From Ceratopteris richardii (taxonomy: Eukaryota > Streptophyta > Polypodiopsida > Polypodiales > Pteridaceae): a stretch of DNA of 64,000 nucleotides. Below the pieces are notes generated by a model. That model had not been told where the DNA came from. It was given only the letters and a program-made list of their open reading frames with translations, and did no database searches. Location: the NCBI GenBank assembly GCA_020310875.1, contig CM035414.1:199939260-200003259 (forward strand), read 5' to 3'. The first letter of the stretch is position 1, and every line of letters starts with the position of its first letter. A program made the position numbers and the translations under genes. Below, piece by piece: positions 32,691-43,400 of the stretch.

Positions 32691-33299
32691 CAAAGAGCTG
32701 GGAACACCCCTATGTAAGAAATGTAAGGTGCAACCAATTTTACATATGTGCATGTTCCATGGCTATGATTTGCATCTATTAGCATTATGAGTGTAGTGAT
32801 AATGTAAATACCAAAAATGGTATTTACATTATCAGTGTAGTGATAATGATCACTGTTTGATTGTAAAGTTATATTTGTTTGAAAAATTGGTTCAAACTCT
32901 ATCTCCTTAATCTTGCTGATCTTCTCTTTATTCTTCTCTTCTAAGGATCTCTTGTCTACTGAGTCATGATTGTTGGCCAACACTCCCCTCTCTCTCATAT
33001 TTAGCATCCCTAATAGACTTTTGTTGGGTGGGATGTTCAATGAAGTACTCTAGGACATTCATTGCTAGATTATGTTCCTATAATCTGAATCCGTTTGTGA
33101 GATCAAATTGTAGACATTTCCAATCAATGTCACCTAGGATCTCAAGGTAAGATGTTCTATAAAATTTTGAGTACATTTCTCGCCTATAGGCAAACAGTTG
33201 AAGAAGATGAGTGGGTTTTGATAGGAACACCTCAAAATGGTACTCCGAGAAGCGTGTTGTGAACATGTCTTCAAAGTTTGCTTATTAGAAGATACGAGG
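32691..33299 (-). pseudogene. Unidentified minus-strand coding-like sequence with a perfect hairpin
   Basis: Minus-strand frames 33078-33266 (FTTRFSEYHFEVFLSKPTHL, then ILGDIDWKCLQFDLTNGFRL) and 32684-33040 (HPTQQ/NIPPNKSLLGMLNMRER, then a Lys/Glu-rich block) look like pieces of one reading with a frame change near 33050. Not recognised. A perfect inverted repeat interrupts it: GATAATGTAAATACCA (32798-32813), loop AAAA, and the complement (32818-32833), flanked by direct repeats of 'gtgtagtgataatg' (32791-32804 and 32835-32848). Confidence 0.35.
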
Positions 33300-34640
33300 T
33301 GTTGGAAATGAGGTAGGCCCATAGCTCATATCACAGGTCCATGGTTCCATAGGTACAACATATACAACATAGAATCTAACAATCTTCCAATATTGACAAA
33401 ACATGAACATACCACAACTTAATCATACAGATGATGAGACAAAGATAGAGAGAGACTAGACAACATGTGTAAAGTGTTACGTAAGCCACCGCTTACTCAT
33501 AGTATCATATATACCAATGTTCAATTTACAATGTGGGAGTAAAACTCTCAACCACTCAATGTGAAGAGAAATAGATGAATGAGTGAATCTATAAATGTAA
33601 CAAACATATTCAGATGTATGGACAGAAATCTGAATATACATGAGATGTGTGACCTTATAGGTTATAGAAGAGTGAATATGAGTGACAGAAAGAGGAAGGA
33701 TCAGTCTAAAACTGATAATCAACAAACCCTCATCTAACCTTAGGCTATGGAAGACCCTATGTCAGATAGGTGTGTGAAAAGATCACATACTTAAAAAGTA
33801 GAAAAGGATGCTAACAAGTTTGCTGCTGGAAATCCTCAAACTCATGTGAACACACCTTCTCAAACACCTCATCCAAATATGCATAAAGCATAACCGTACT
33901 GATTCTCTTGTACCTATGCCGAATAGGACTCCTCCTGATATGGATGCCACTGCCTCCATAAGCTCCAAGTAGTACCTGTGTGCATAATGAGAATATGTAC
34001 CTGAATCCTTAACATAAGATGCAAATCTTATGTTAACCACCATCCAATGTCTTTGAAGTAACCCAAAATCTTCATGTAGAAGACAATCTTCAAATACACC
34101 ATGTAGATGGCCGATCCTCACCATCAAGCTGCTAATAACCAAGTCCTCTCTCCATGAACAAGAGGTAACCTCCTCTCCATGAGCAAGAGTGTGACCACAA
34201 TCTTCTTCTCCAAGAAGAACTGCATAGCTGCTCCTCAACATGCTTCAAGTTAGCACCATGGCTGCCCTATGTGCTAGAAGAAACACCACCTCTATTGAGG
34301 TCCAAGCACCAAGGCTTGTGTTGAACACTAGGTGAAGGATGAATATAATGAGGCCAATACTCTCCTTATATAGTTTTGCTTGTCCATTGAAAAAGCTCCT
34401 TCAAAAGCTCTCGCTTGTAAAAATCTATGATCGCTATCATAACAAAAGAAAACACACGCATCCGTCCATCGCTGTAATCGCGCCATTATGAAAAGCACAT
34501 TAAAAAAAAAACTTTTGCTAAAACATCTTCACACTGCCGTCGTTGGGGATCGAACCCAGACATGATCTTTGGGAGGTGAATGGACTAACCAATGCGCTGC
34601 TCGCCGTGTGATGTACAAATCTAACGGATTATTCATGTTG
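33300..34640 (-). repeat. LTR-like sequence related to that at 39247
   Basis: Starts TGTTGGAAATGAGGTAGG. Weak similarity to the LTR at 39247-39760 is seen in the 'gatagagagaga.tagacaa' and 'taagcc' blocks and in general layout. Minus-strand open frames (33477-33725, 33783-34241) have no recognisable domain. The right boundary is uncertain and no coding part is attached. Confidence 0.4.
34502..34605 (-). mobile_element. tRNA-like segment, candidate SINE head
   Basis: On the minus strand GGCGAGCAGCGCATTGGTTAG gives an A-box-like D-arm region (34582-34597) and TGGGTTCGATCCCCA (about 34543-34558) gives a B-box and a 4-bp T-arm. A T10 run follows (34502-34511 as A on the plus strand), which could be a polymerase III terminator or a T-rich SINE tail. 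The anticodon and acceptor arms do not pair into a full cloverleaf and no target duplication is visible, so this is a tRNA-derived relic rather than a tRNA gene. Confidence 0.5.
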
Positions 34641-35515
34641 TAAACAGTGAGTTATAAGGACCAATTTGACCATGGACAATGTCCTATATGACATTGTATT
34701 CCAACAGGAGGTACATTATTGTGGCGTGCGAGCCATATACAATGTTGATACTTAGAGTGGAACTCATGTCGTAGATTAGATCATACTTATCATTCATAAA
34801 TATTGGGGTTGAGATTTTTGGTGACTTGACATTCTTGAATGTTTTGAATACGATCTGCATCATGTCAAAAATCTTTAACAAGATTTGAATAGCCACATCT
34901 GGCATGGACTTGAGATGAGGCATTCAATGGAATATCATGGCCATCATGTATGATATAGAGGGTGGTCCCTATGGTGGTGCTAGGTATGGGTAGTTGACCT
35001 AGCCAACATAGCATGCATTGCTTGTACAATGAATGCCTTCCATGTTCTACGCTTAGGGACTAGTATGTAACATGGATTGTAAATAATATGTAGTGCTGTG
35101 TTGTTCCATGCTTGTAGCATTTCTACATATGTCTCTAATAGATTCTTTCGCCAATTTGGTTGAAAAATGGTTCTTTTTTATGTGGTAACAATTAAATCCT
35201 CTGGCTGAAATTGTATGGCAAATGATGGTGTTTTTCTAGTAACCCTTTTAATCTCAGCATTTTAGTCTGCCAAAATAATAAAATAAGGTCAAAACTTTAG
35301 TTAATAAGAGGTAATGAGACACCGATGATCTAGGGATTGAAAACATTTTGATTTGAGCACAATCTCTTCCATACTATGCATATCACAGATCTGAATTGCT
35401 ATGTGATCTTCTAGTGTATGTCCTATCTATTTGACTTGCTTGAGCCATGGTGGCCTTGGTGCTTCAAAGGTGTCCTGTCCTTCTTTGGTGAAGAAGAAGA
35501 GACTGAGGTTCATTA
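34641..35515. other. Unassigned DNA
   Basis: Minus-strand 34684-34923 is open for 79 codons (HLKSMPDVAIQILLKIFDM...) and nearby minus-strand sequence reads loosely like protein, perhaps continuing the relic at 35516-36122. Nothing recognised. Confidence 0.3.
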
Positions 35516-36122
35516 GGCATTAAAGATTCCTTATGTGAAGGAATATGCTCACCTTGCATGTTTAGGGCTTCTCAAACCAAATTTTGGGTGAGTTTGAAAT
35601 CTTTTATTTCATTCTTGCATTGTAGCAAGGGGATTACAAATGTTCCTGGCACATCTTTCACAGTGCTAGCTTGTAATGTAGACACAAGATAATAACATCT
35701 CAAAAAATCAGGTTTGGGCAATCACTCCTAGATGTATTTATATAGCCTTGCCCGTTGCCTAATTCCATGGAGTCTTGGAGTATTTTGGAACTGGTCAAAC
35801 ACTTGCGAGAAGAATTGAAACCAGCCCCAAACGTTGTTGAACTCATATTTAGATCTCAAAATGTGACCAACATCACCAAGTGGTCCTCACATCTCATTGA
35901 AACAATGTGAACATATATTCACTTTTTTGTGTAGCCAATAGTGGAATCTTGAACTGGTATCTGCCTCACATGTGGAATTCCACTTGCCTCTCTATAGGGA
36001 GTTCATATATTGGAAAACTAGCAATGTCAATCGTTTGTGACCTTGTCCTTGCCTTGACCATGATGAAAGAGGTCCCGGATGTCACTTGAATCTGCTAGAA
36101 GAAATGAATCACATCAGTATTA
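35516..36122 (-). pseudogene. Unidentified relic, segmental copy A
   Basis: Homologous to 46226-46830. The minus strand reads RSQTIDIASFPIYELPIERQ then degrades, where copy B keeps RSQPIDIASFPISELPTKRQ and more. It contains the undisturbed site (GTATT, 36118-36122) into which the solo LTR of copy B was inserted. The protein is not recognised. Confidence 0.45.
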
Positions 36123-36960
36123 TCACAAAGAACCATTGAGACCTTGTTCCAAGGCAACACCAACATGATGTATTTAACTTGGTGAATTACACTAGTGTGT
36201 GCTTGAGTGTTGTGAATCATGCATTAGTAGGGTAATTATGAATTGATTGCATACTTAATAAATTAAAATGATTGTGCATGCAGCTAATAGTGTACTCGAC
36301 CAAGACTATAGTGCCTATTCTAACCTTTGGACCTAAGCATCTTGTGCTAAAAAACCAAAATTAAACAAGTAGTGAGCTCGCAAAAATATAACGTAATGGC
36401 AGGTATTGTGTATAAGGACACCGATCAAAGCATATTGGCTTGCTATGTGGAAGAAGATGAATATGCAAAATGGTTGCAAATAGCACATATAGATGCAATG
36501 AAGCAACATCATTCTAAGCATTTGGAACCTATAGATTCTATGAAGGTTAGCCGTATATTGGCCAACGATCGAAGCATATGTCCATGGGATGTGCAAGGAA
36601 TGCCCAATTTGTAGTTTTAAAACCATGGAAGCAGATGTCCATGGGATGTGCAAACAATGCCCAATTTGTAACATAATGGCAAGTAGTTGTATAAGCACAC
36701 TGATGAAGGCATATTGGCTTGCTATGTGGAAGAAGATGAATATGAAAAATGGTTGCAAATAGCACATATAGGTGCATTGAAGCAACATCATTCTAAGCAT
36801 TCGAAACCTACAGATTCTATGAAGATTAGGCATATATTGGCCAAGCATGCAAGCAGATATCCATGTGATGTGCAAGGAACCCCAATCTGTAGTGCTAAAA
36901 CTGCTAGTGGAACATGCCACTCTATAGCAAGTATCATCGATACTAGATTGGAGTGACTCT
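36123..36960. repeat. 278-bp tandem duplication in copy A
   Basis: Two units, about 36400-36678 and 36679-36930, share 'tattggcttgctatgtggaagaagatgaatatg', 'aaatggttgcaaatagcacatata' and 'tccatg.gatgtgcaagga'. Both strands are open over the repeat (195 codons minus, 80-89 codons plus); open frames on both strands of a repeat argue against a real gene. The same structure is in copy B at 54830-55370. Confidence 0.75.
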
Positions 36961-38155
36961 ATGCCAAAATTTTAAAGGATGAAGACTTTCCCTGAAGAGA
37001 TAACATTGGCGAGATGCAAGAGGTTGGAGCAGGAAGCACTAGGTTGTGCACTCATTGGAGATAACTTATACAGACGAGGAAAAGATGGATATCTAAGAGT
37101 GTGTGTCTAGAAGAGTGAATATTTCAAGATTTTAGAAACCGCTCACCAAGGAGTGGCAAGAGGACTCTTTGGGGTAGAGTGGGTGATTAAAGCAATTCTA
37201 TTTGTAGGTCTTTGGTGGCCAGCCCTCCACATGGATGCTCATACATATATGAAGTGGTGCGACATTTGTTAGCAAACACTGTATCCAATACGTAAGGACA
37301 AGATGCCACTCATACCCATGATGGGAGGACATGCATTCTCCAAGTGGGGCATATACTTTTTTGGTCCTATTAACCCCCATCTAATAGTTCAGATGCTGAG
37401 TATATTATTGTTACCATAGACTTTCTAACCAAATGGGTAGAAGTAAAAGCCACTAGGAAGAAGGATGCACAAAATACTGCCAAGTTTCTCTTACAAGATA
37501 TGGTTTTCCAATAGAATTGGTCAAAGAATGCGGTACCCATTTCTTGAATGAGATCATTCAATAATTTTTGCAATAATTCATGGTCATTCATAAGAAGTCA
37601 GCCCCATACCACCCAAAGGCCAATGGACAAGCTAGAAGCATTGTGCTAACAAATTTGGTGAATAATAAAAGTTCTGATTGGGACAGAAAGTTAGATCATG
37701 CTGTTTGGGCATATCTGTGGCCTATACAATGGTACTCAAGGCAAAACCCTTTTAGATGATGTTTGGTCAGAATGCAGTGTTGCCACAGACTTCTTGATAC
37801 CTACTTTAATAGTGGCAAAAGAGCATCAATGGAAAGGTCATGAACTCTACACTAGAATCTTTCACTTACGAAGACTAGGAGAAACTCAATTGAGAGTATT
37901 AGCTGGGATCTATGTAGATATGAAGAGACAAAAGGCTTATTTTGACGCACATGTAAAAGATAAGGGTTTGAAGATAGGAGACTTATTCTTGATGTATACA
38001 CTAAAACAACATGTGAGGAAATTAGAGAACCATGCCTATGGACCCATGATAATCAATAAAACCTCAGCAAGTGGGGTTGTCCAATTAGCCACTCTAGAAG
38101 GTGACATAATAGTGAGTTACATCACTGGATGTAGAGTGAAATTATGTTAAGAACC
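36961..38155 (+). pseudogene. Ty3/gypsy integrase, segmental copy A
   Basis: Plus strand: linker ITLARCKRLEQEALGCALIG (about 37003-37060), zinc-binding HQG...HMDAHTYMKWCDIC (about 37140-37270), catalytic core with WGIYFVGP where WGIDFVGP is expected, so the first Asp is lost (about 37345-37370), TIDFLTKWVEVKATRK (about 37412-37460), CGTHFLNEI (second Asp position altered) and YHPKANGQA (about 37605-37635). A readable C-terminal region from 37910 (RQKAYFDAHVKDKGLKIGDL, VVQLATLEGD, YITGCRVK) ends at 38149. It has several frameshifts, and the catalytic residues are degraded. Confidence 0.82.
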
Positions 38156-38264
38156 TCTAAACAATGAAATGGTGAGTTTACTCAATATTGCAAAGAAGTG
38201 CAAAGAAGAAGAGAAATAAATTTGAGAAGAAGCTTAGGCAAAAGCCTTAGAACACATCCCATGT

Positions 38265-38564
38265 ATGAAGTTGAGAAGACAAGGAGGAGATCGAATGAGG
38301 CAAGATTCGTATGAGGCCCCAAGATACCACATGGCCATGTGTCAAACAATGAGGGGAACCCATCATAGGATACTAGATAGATGTCCTTTTATTACCTTAG
38401 AAGTAGGACAAGGCAAGAATGAGATGACTATAAAAGCCTTGATTGACTCAAGCACGGGCACTAGTGTAGTTAGATTCTCTCATTTTCAAGATTTGCAATT
38501 AAGTATCAATCCTATAGAAGTGGAAACCTCTATCAAGATTGGGAGGAGTGGAAATCCTAGCTAG
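38265..38564 (+). pseudogene. Aspartic-protease-like segment downstream of gypsy integrase (copy A)
   Basis: A 99-codon frame contains ITLEVGQGKNEMTIKALIDS then STGTSVV, which resembles a retropepsin flap-and-active-site region (strand, then LID-S/T-G-x-x-x-x-V). The motif reads DSSTG rather than DTG/DSG. It follows the integrase C-terminus by about 115 bp, whereas gypsy protease normally precedes RT. It is truncated at GRSGNPS by a copia 3' end. Whether it is an extra domain or the start of another element is unresolved. Confidence 0.5.
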
Positions 38565-38771
38565 CATGAAAACCTATTTTTCATGCGAGAACAAAGCATA
38601 TTGAGGTGAATTATCATTTCATCAGGGAAAAGTATTAGCAGGTGATATTGATCTTGTTTATGTGAGGAAAAATGAGCAAGTTGCTGATATTTACACTAAA
38701 CCACTTGGGGTTGTGAAGAGGTTTCAAAAGATGCTTGGATTATAGGACATGATGTTGAGCTTGAGGGGGAG
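38565..38771 (+). pseudogene. Copia family C RNase H tail (copy A)
   Basis: Starts inside the LARxPxFHARTKH block and runs through IDLVYVRxNEQVADIxTKxL to the polypurine tract gagcttgagggggag (ends 38771). The junction with the preceding gypsy-derived frame is at the same base in copies A and B. Confidence 0.85.
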
Positions 38772-39214
38772 TGTTGACATATGAAGCTCAACATGTGATG
38801 ATCGAGGATGACATGTGTCACTTCTCATTTCTCTGACATGTATATTGGTCATGCCAATATGTGTTAGGGATACTTTATTGAGCTTTACTAGATTCATCTA
38901 CCGAGAGTGATGGCACATTTGTTTCTTGCCAGCTCACTGATTCATGGACATTAGGATTTTCCTTATATACTATTCTTTATATATTGCACTAGTTGTATTG
39001 TTGTTTTTAGGTGATTCTTGTATATTCCTTTTGTATATTAGAAGAAGAAGAAGAAGAAGAAGAAGAAGAAGAAGAAGAAGAAGAAGAAGAAGAAGAAGAA
39101 GAAGACGAAGAAGAAGAAGAAGATCATTCTTTCTAGCCTCAATCTATGTATGTGCTCCTCTTTGATAGCGAGAATCTCTGTGTGAGCTGTCTTCCTTATC
39201 TCCTTCCTCATGAA
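38772..39214 (+). repeat. Family C LTR with (GAA)n (copy A)
   Basis: TGTTGACAT...CTCATGAA, parallel to the LTR at 60804-61183 (other strand). A GAA tract of about 27 units with one GAC (39041-39122) sits in the downstream part of the LTR. The 73-codon frame with a poly-Arg run (38944-39165) is translated LTR. Confidence 0.85.
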
Positions 39215-39232
39215 AGGGTGTATGTCAACTAT

Positions 39233-39760
39233 GCTTTGATATCAAATGTTGGATGTGGGGTGGGTCCCAATAACAATTAATCATAGATTTATAGGATCTT
39301 CCAATGCATGAACCTTAGCATACACACCTTAGTATTCAAAAAGAGATGAGTGAGAGATAGAGAGAGAATAGACAAGTTATTAGAAGTGTATGGTAAGCTA
39401 GGATGCTCAGCATGCTAACATATATTCCAATGTCAATTACAACATGTGAATATGATACAAATTGACAATATCTGAATCTAGGCAAAGATAGGAACTATAT
39501 ACAAGAAATTCTGTGCCTAAGAGGTATGAAGAATGTGTGTGTGAGAATATGGAGAATATGAAGAATTTAGAAATGTTTTATAGGAAACCTTAATTTTGAT
39601 TAGCCTAATAAAAATCTAGTTAGGAAACAAGTAAAGAATAAATTAGACTTATTACTCACAATAACTCAAAAATTAAGATGATGCTGGATTGATATGAACT
39701 CATCTAGATACTCCTGATATAGAGTACACCTCCTTCACGTGTGCAAGAACACTCCTCCAA
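39233..39760 (-). repeat. LTR of a minus-strand element (copy A)
   Basis: The complement of 39233-39243 (TGATATCAAAG) is a degraded initiator-tRNA primer site next to an LTR end at 39247 (TGTTGGATG on the plus strand). The LTR runs to the left edge of Copia-2 at about 39760. Copy B (57544-58010) has the same LTR but lacks the primer site and first 30 bp or so. Confidence 0.6.
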
Positions 39761-39762
39761 GC

Positions 39763-40815
39763 TATTGGTGCAGGTGCCAAGCCTACACACTTGGCTAGGC
39801 ATGAGAAGTCTTTATGTGCAAATGCTTGAAGACCCATGAGAACCATTGCTTATGGAGTTTTATCTTTAATCCTTTGTAAAAGTCCATTGACTTGAAAGAA
39901 TCTTGTAAATCCCCTAAAATTGTGGAGTTAGTTGGAATGAAAAGCTACAACTTCATTTAGAGAGAATATCTCCTAGATTAACGGATCACTTTTTGATGAG
40001 AGCCAAATTTGAATTCAAATTCAAATTTTGAATGAAACATCTATAAAAGATGATTGTAAAATCTCGCAGTGTGTCTCTCCATTCTAGAGCCTTTAGTTGA
40101 TCAAATTGTAGAGAGTGTGTGGCTCACTTCGTATCCTACACTTCTCACTATCATTTGGCATTGATTATCATGCCAATGATCATGTATAACATTGTCATAT
40201 AATACAATAGATCATTGCTTATATCTGTTGATCTCTCTGTCATAGTCACTCATAACAGTGTTCTTGTCTTGCTCATATCTCAGTTGTTACTTGACCAATT
40301 TCAATGTACTATGGCTTATTGGATTCCGATCTACTACATGCTGACAAATTTTGAAGACATTCCATGCAGTAGATTAGGAGAAAAGTGCCTTGAAGTGGTC
40401 ACTGGTCATTCTCTGCAGAGGTCCTAAAATATCAGGGGTAATGCTACACTTGCTAAATTGATTGCTTTGTGTAATCATTTTAAGTGATTCCACTTGGAAC
40501 AATTATCTCTTTAAGCTCATTAGATACCTCCAGAAGGAATTTTTCTAATTCCTACTATAATGGGAGGACTTAGCTTAACAAGCAGCAGGTGTGTGAACAA
40601 AAATAGAAGGTTTTTGGTGATTTGTGAATTGCTAAGTTATTTGTTTTGGATCAATCATTACATGGATCATCTCCAAAGTACATAGGCACTTATTTAGTGT
40701 CATTGGAAAGCTAAAAGGGCCTACAACTCAACTTTGAAGTGAAAGAGGGCTGGTACAAAGCAGGGATTAGTACTACCAACTCATTTCTTGGAGTGTCCAT
40801 CCATCTTTCCCAATA
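39763..40815 (+). repeat. Copia-2 5' LTR
   Basis: Ends CCCAATA (mutated ACA terminus) just before the primer site. TATAAAA at 40042-40048, matched at 45193-45199 in the 3' LTR, is a plausible core promoter for the element transcript. Confidence 0.82.
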
Positions 40816-40816
40816 G

Positions 40817-40828
40817 TGGTATCGGAGC
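40817..40828 (+). other. Copia-2 primer-binding site
   Basis: TGGTATCGGAGC, one mismatch from the initiator tRNA-Met complement, directly after the 5' LTR. Confidence 0.88.
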
Positions 40829-40842
40829 AAAGCTAAGGTAAA

Positions 40843-41890
40843 GTGGGAGATGTTTTTCCTTCATTCATTGATAAATTGGACAGGAACAACTACCAAGCAT
40901 GGTCCTTGAGGATGAAGACATACTTGCAAGGAAGGAGTCTTTATGGATACCGCTCAGGAGATGATGAGATGCCCATTTTTAGAAGCAAAGGACAACCTAC
41001 AAGAGAGGAGCATGAAAGACTCAAATCATGGTGTGCCAAAGATGCATTAGCAAGGTCATACTTACTTAACTCTATCTCTGACTTTCTTCTTCCACACATT
41101 AGGAATTGTAAGACATCCCAAGGGACTTGGGAGACATTGTCATCATATTTTTCTTCCAACACAAGGGCTAGGAAGAACCAATTGTGGAATGAATTTACCA
41201 CTCAAAGAAAGCAACCCAAGCAAGGCATCTCAGAGTATGTGACCAAAGTCAAGGATATGGCTAACCAATTAGCAAGCATAGGAGAGGAGATTGAAGAGGA
41301 GAAAATTGTGAGACAAGTAATCAATGGTATTAAGGCATATGAAAAATGGGAGAGCTTCACAACTGCTATGGACTTGTACATGGACATGCAAATTCCAGAT
41401 CTTACCACACTCATAGGACAACTCTTTACCCATGAAGCCAAGCTCAACAAAAATGGAGATTTGTCAAGAGGTAATAACTCTTCTGCTCTATACATAGATA
41501 AAGGCAAGTCTAAAGAGAAAGGGAAAAGCAAAAAGATTGAGGATGAAGGTACAACCTCTCAAGCTAACTATGCAGGGAGAGGTAGAAACTCAAGAGGTAG
41601 GGGCAGATGAGGTAACCAAGGTAGGGGGAGACCTTTCAACTCTTCCTCATGTAATATTTGTGGTTTATCAAATCACACTACAAATGAGTGTTATAGGAAC
41701 TTCAAGAATCAAAGAGGTAGAGGTTTCCAAAGAGGTGGCTACACACAATCAAGAGGAAGATTCAACCATCATCAAGGTTACAATAACAACTACAACACCA
41801 ATTACAATAACAACTACCAAGGAGGCTACGAATCAAGGAAAGACTACAACAATTACAGAGAGGAACAAGAGGATTCACTTCTGATTATGA
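40843..41890 (+). pseudogene. Copia-2 gag
   Basis: An open frame of 255 codons from MGDVFPSFIDKLDRNNYQAW contains the copia gag core (NYQAWSLRMKTYL; GTWETLSSYF; IPDLTTLIGQLFTHE) and a K-rich then RG-rich nucleic-acid-binding region. It is broken by TGA at 41608, after which the same frame continues with RG repeats and the zinc knuckle CNICGLSNHTTNEC (about 41660-41700) and an Asn/Tyr/Gly-rich stretch. The TGA replaces a probable CGA. Gag packages element RNA in the particle. Confidence 0.88.
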
Positions 41891-43400
41891 ATATGACTTC
41901 AAAGCAAGGTATGAATGATGACCATCTTATCTACATTGACTCAGGATGTTCAAACCATGTGGTAGGCAATGTAGCTCTGGTGATGACACCAAAAATTCAG
42001 TGGTCAAGGTAGGAAATATTGAAACCTCTGATAGAAATAGAAATATGTTGAGCAGGGTTCTATAATCATGAAGAATTTGATGAGTGTTGGGCAGATTATG
42101 GAAAAAGGTTTGCAGGTCAGGTTCAACAAATATGGAGCATTTGTGGAGGATCCCCAACATGGATTCAAGAGAATTGCCAAAGGAGAAAAGACAGGTAGGT
42201 TATTTACATTTGAACTTGAAGATACAAAGAATATTGCACTTTATAGCTACAAAGATCAAACATGGTCAAAGCTTGAAATTTGGCATAAGAGATTACGGCA
42301 TATTGGTGAGAGAACCTTAAAGCAAATATGTAGAGATCAATGTGTGCTTGGGATACCTAATGTATCCAAGAAACATATGATCTATAAATGTGGTGCTTCT
42401 CAGTTTGGAAAATCTCACAGGTTACCCTTCTCCAAGAAAGGTTACATGCATGAGGATTTCTTGGAGCTTGTCCATACAGATGTATGGGACCAAGTAAGGA
42501 TCCCTCAATTTCTGGATCAAGGTATTATGTATCTTTCATTGATGATTTCAGTAGATGGACTATCTTATATTTTATGAAGCACAAAGATGAAGTATCCAGT
42601 TGCTTTAAGAAGTATCTTGCACTTGTGGAAAACCGAAGAGGAAGAAGCCTAAAGAGACTAAGGTTAGATGGAGGACGTGGGTACTTCTCAAATGAGTTTG
42701 ATGCATTCTTACCGGATAGAGGAATAAAAAGGGAAATCACAACAAGGTATACCCTTGAGCAAAATGGGGTGGGAGAGAGGACAAATAGATTAATTGTTGA
42801 AACAGCTAGGTCAATGCTAAATGAGAAAAAATTACCAAATTATTTATGGGTACAAAGTGTATCTACTGCCACTTATCTTGTTAACAGGTTTCCAACTAAA
42901 TCACTTGATGGGATGACCCCATATGAAGCATGGCATGGTAGAAGACCTTCACTTGATCATTGTAGGATCTTTGGATGTGTTGCTTGTGTACATATCCCAT
43001 CTCAAATCAGAGGTAAGCTAGACCCTAAGGTAGAGAAGTGCATCTTCATAGGGTATGATTTGAATAAGAAAGGATACAGGTTTCATAATCCATCCAATAA
43101 GGGATTCATGCTCAATAGAGATGTGTTTGATGAGAATGATTCTTGGTTTGAAAGTGAATGCAAGAAAATTAAGTTGCCATATGACTTGGAAGAGGATTTT
43201 CCAAGTCTCACCAAGGAGGAGCCAAACTAGATTGAAGACATCAAATCAAATGATGAGGACATCATCAACCTAGAAGAATTCAAGGCATGGAAATCAAAGG
43301 GCAAAGTCAAGATGAAGAAGTTGGAGGACATACCTGAATCATCCAACTAAGCAATCAAAAGATCACAAAGGGAGAGCAAGAAGCCAATCAGATATGGGTA
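41891..43400 (+). pseudogene. Copia-2 protease and integrase
   Basis: Protease active site IYIDSGCSNHVVGN (about 41930-41970). A frame change near 41990-42060 separates it from LMSVGQIMEKGLQV. Integrase: zinc region WHKRLRHIGE...CGASQFGK (about 42280-42410), catalytic Asp in HTDVW (about 42473-42488), FIDDFSRW (about 42535-42560) after a frameshift near 42490, and NGVGERTNR with the catalytic Glu (about 42760-42790). The C-terminal part reads to a TAG at 43228 and a TAA at 43348. Confidence 0.86.

Noticed and set aside
38944..39165. Open frame with a run of about 30 arginines, and its counterparts at 57265-57495 (Arg) and 57302-57550 minus (Phe)
   Set aside because: It is the translated GAA microsatellite inside an LTR; the frame exists in any reading of the tract and is not a gene.
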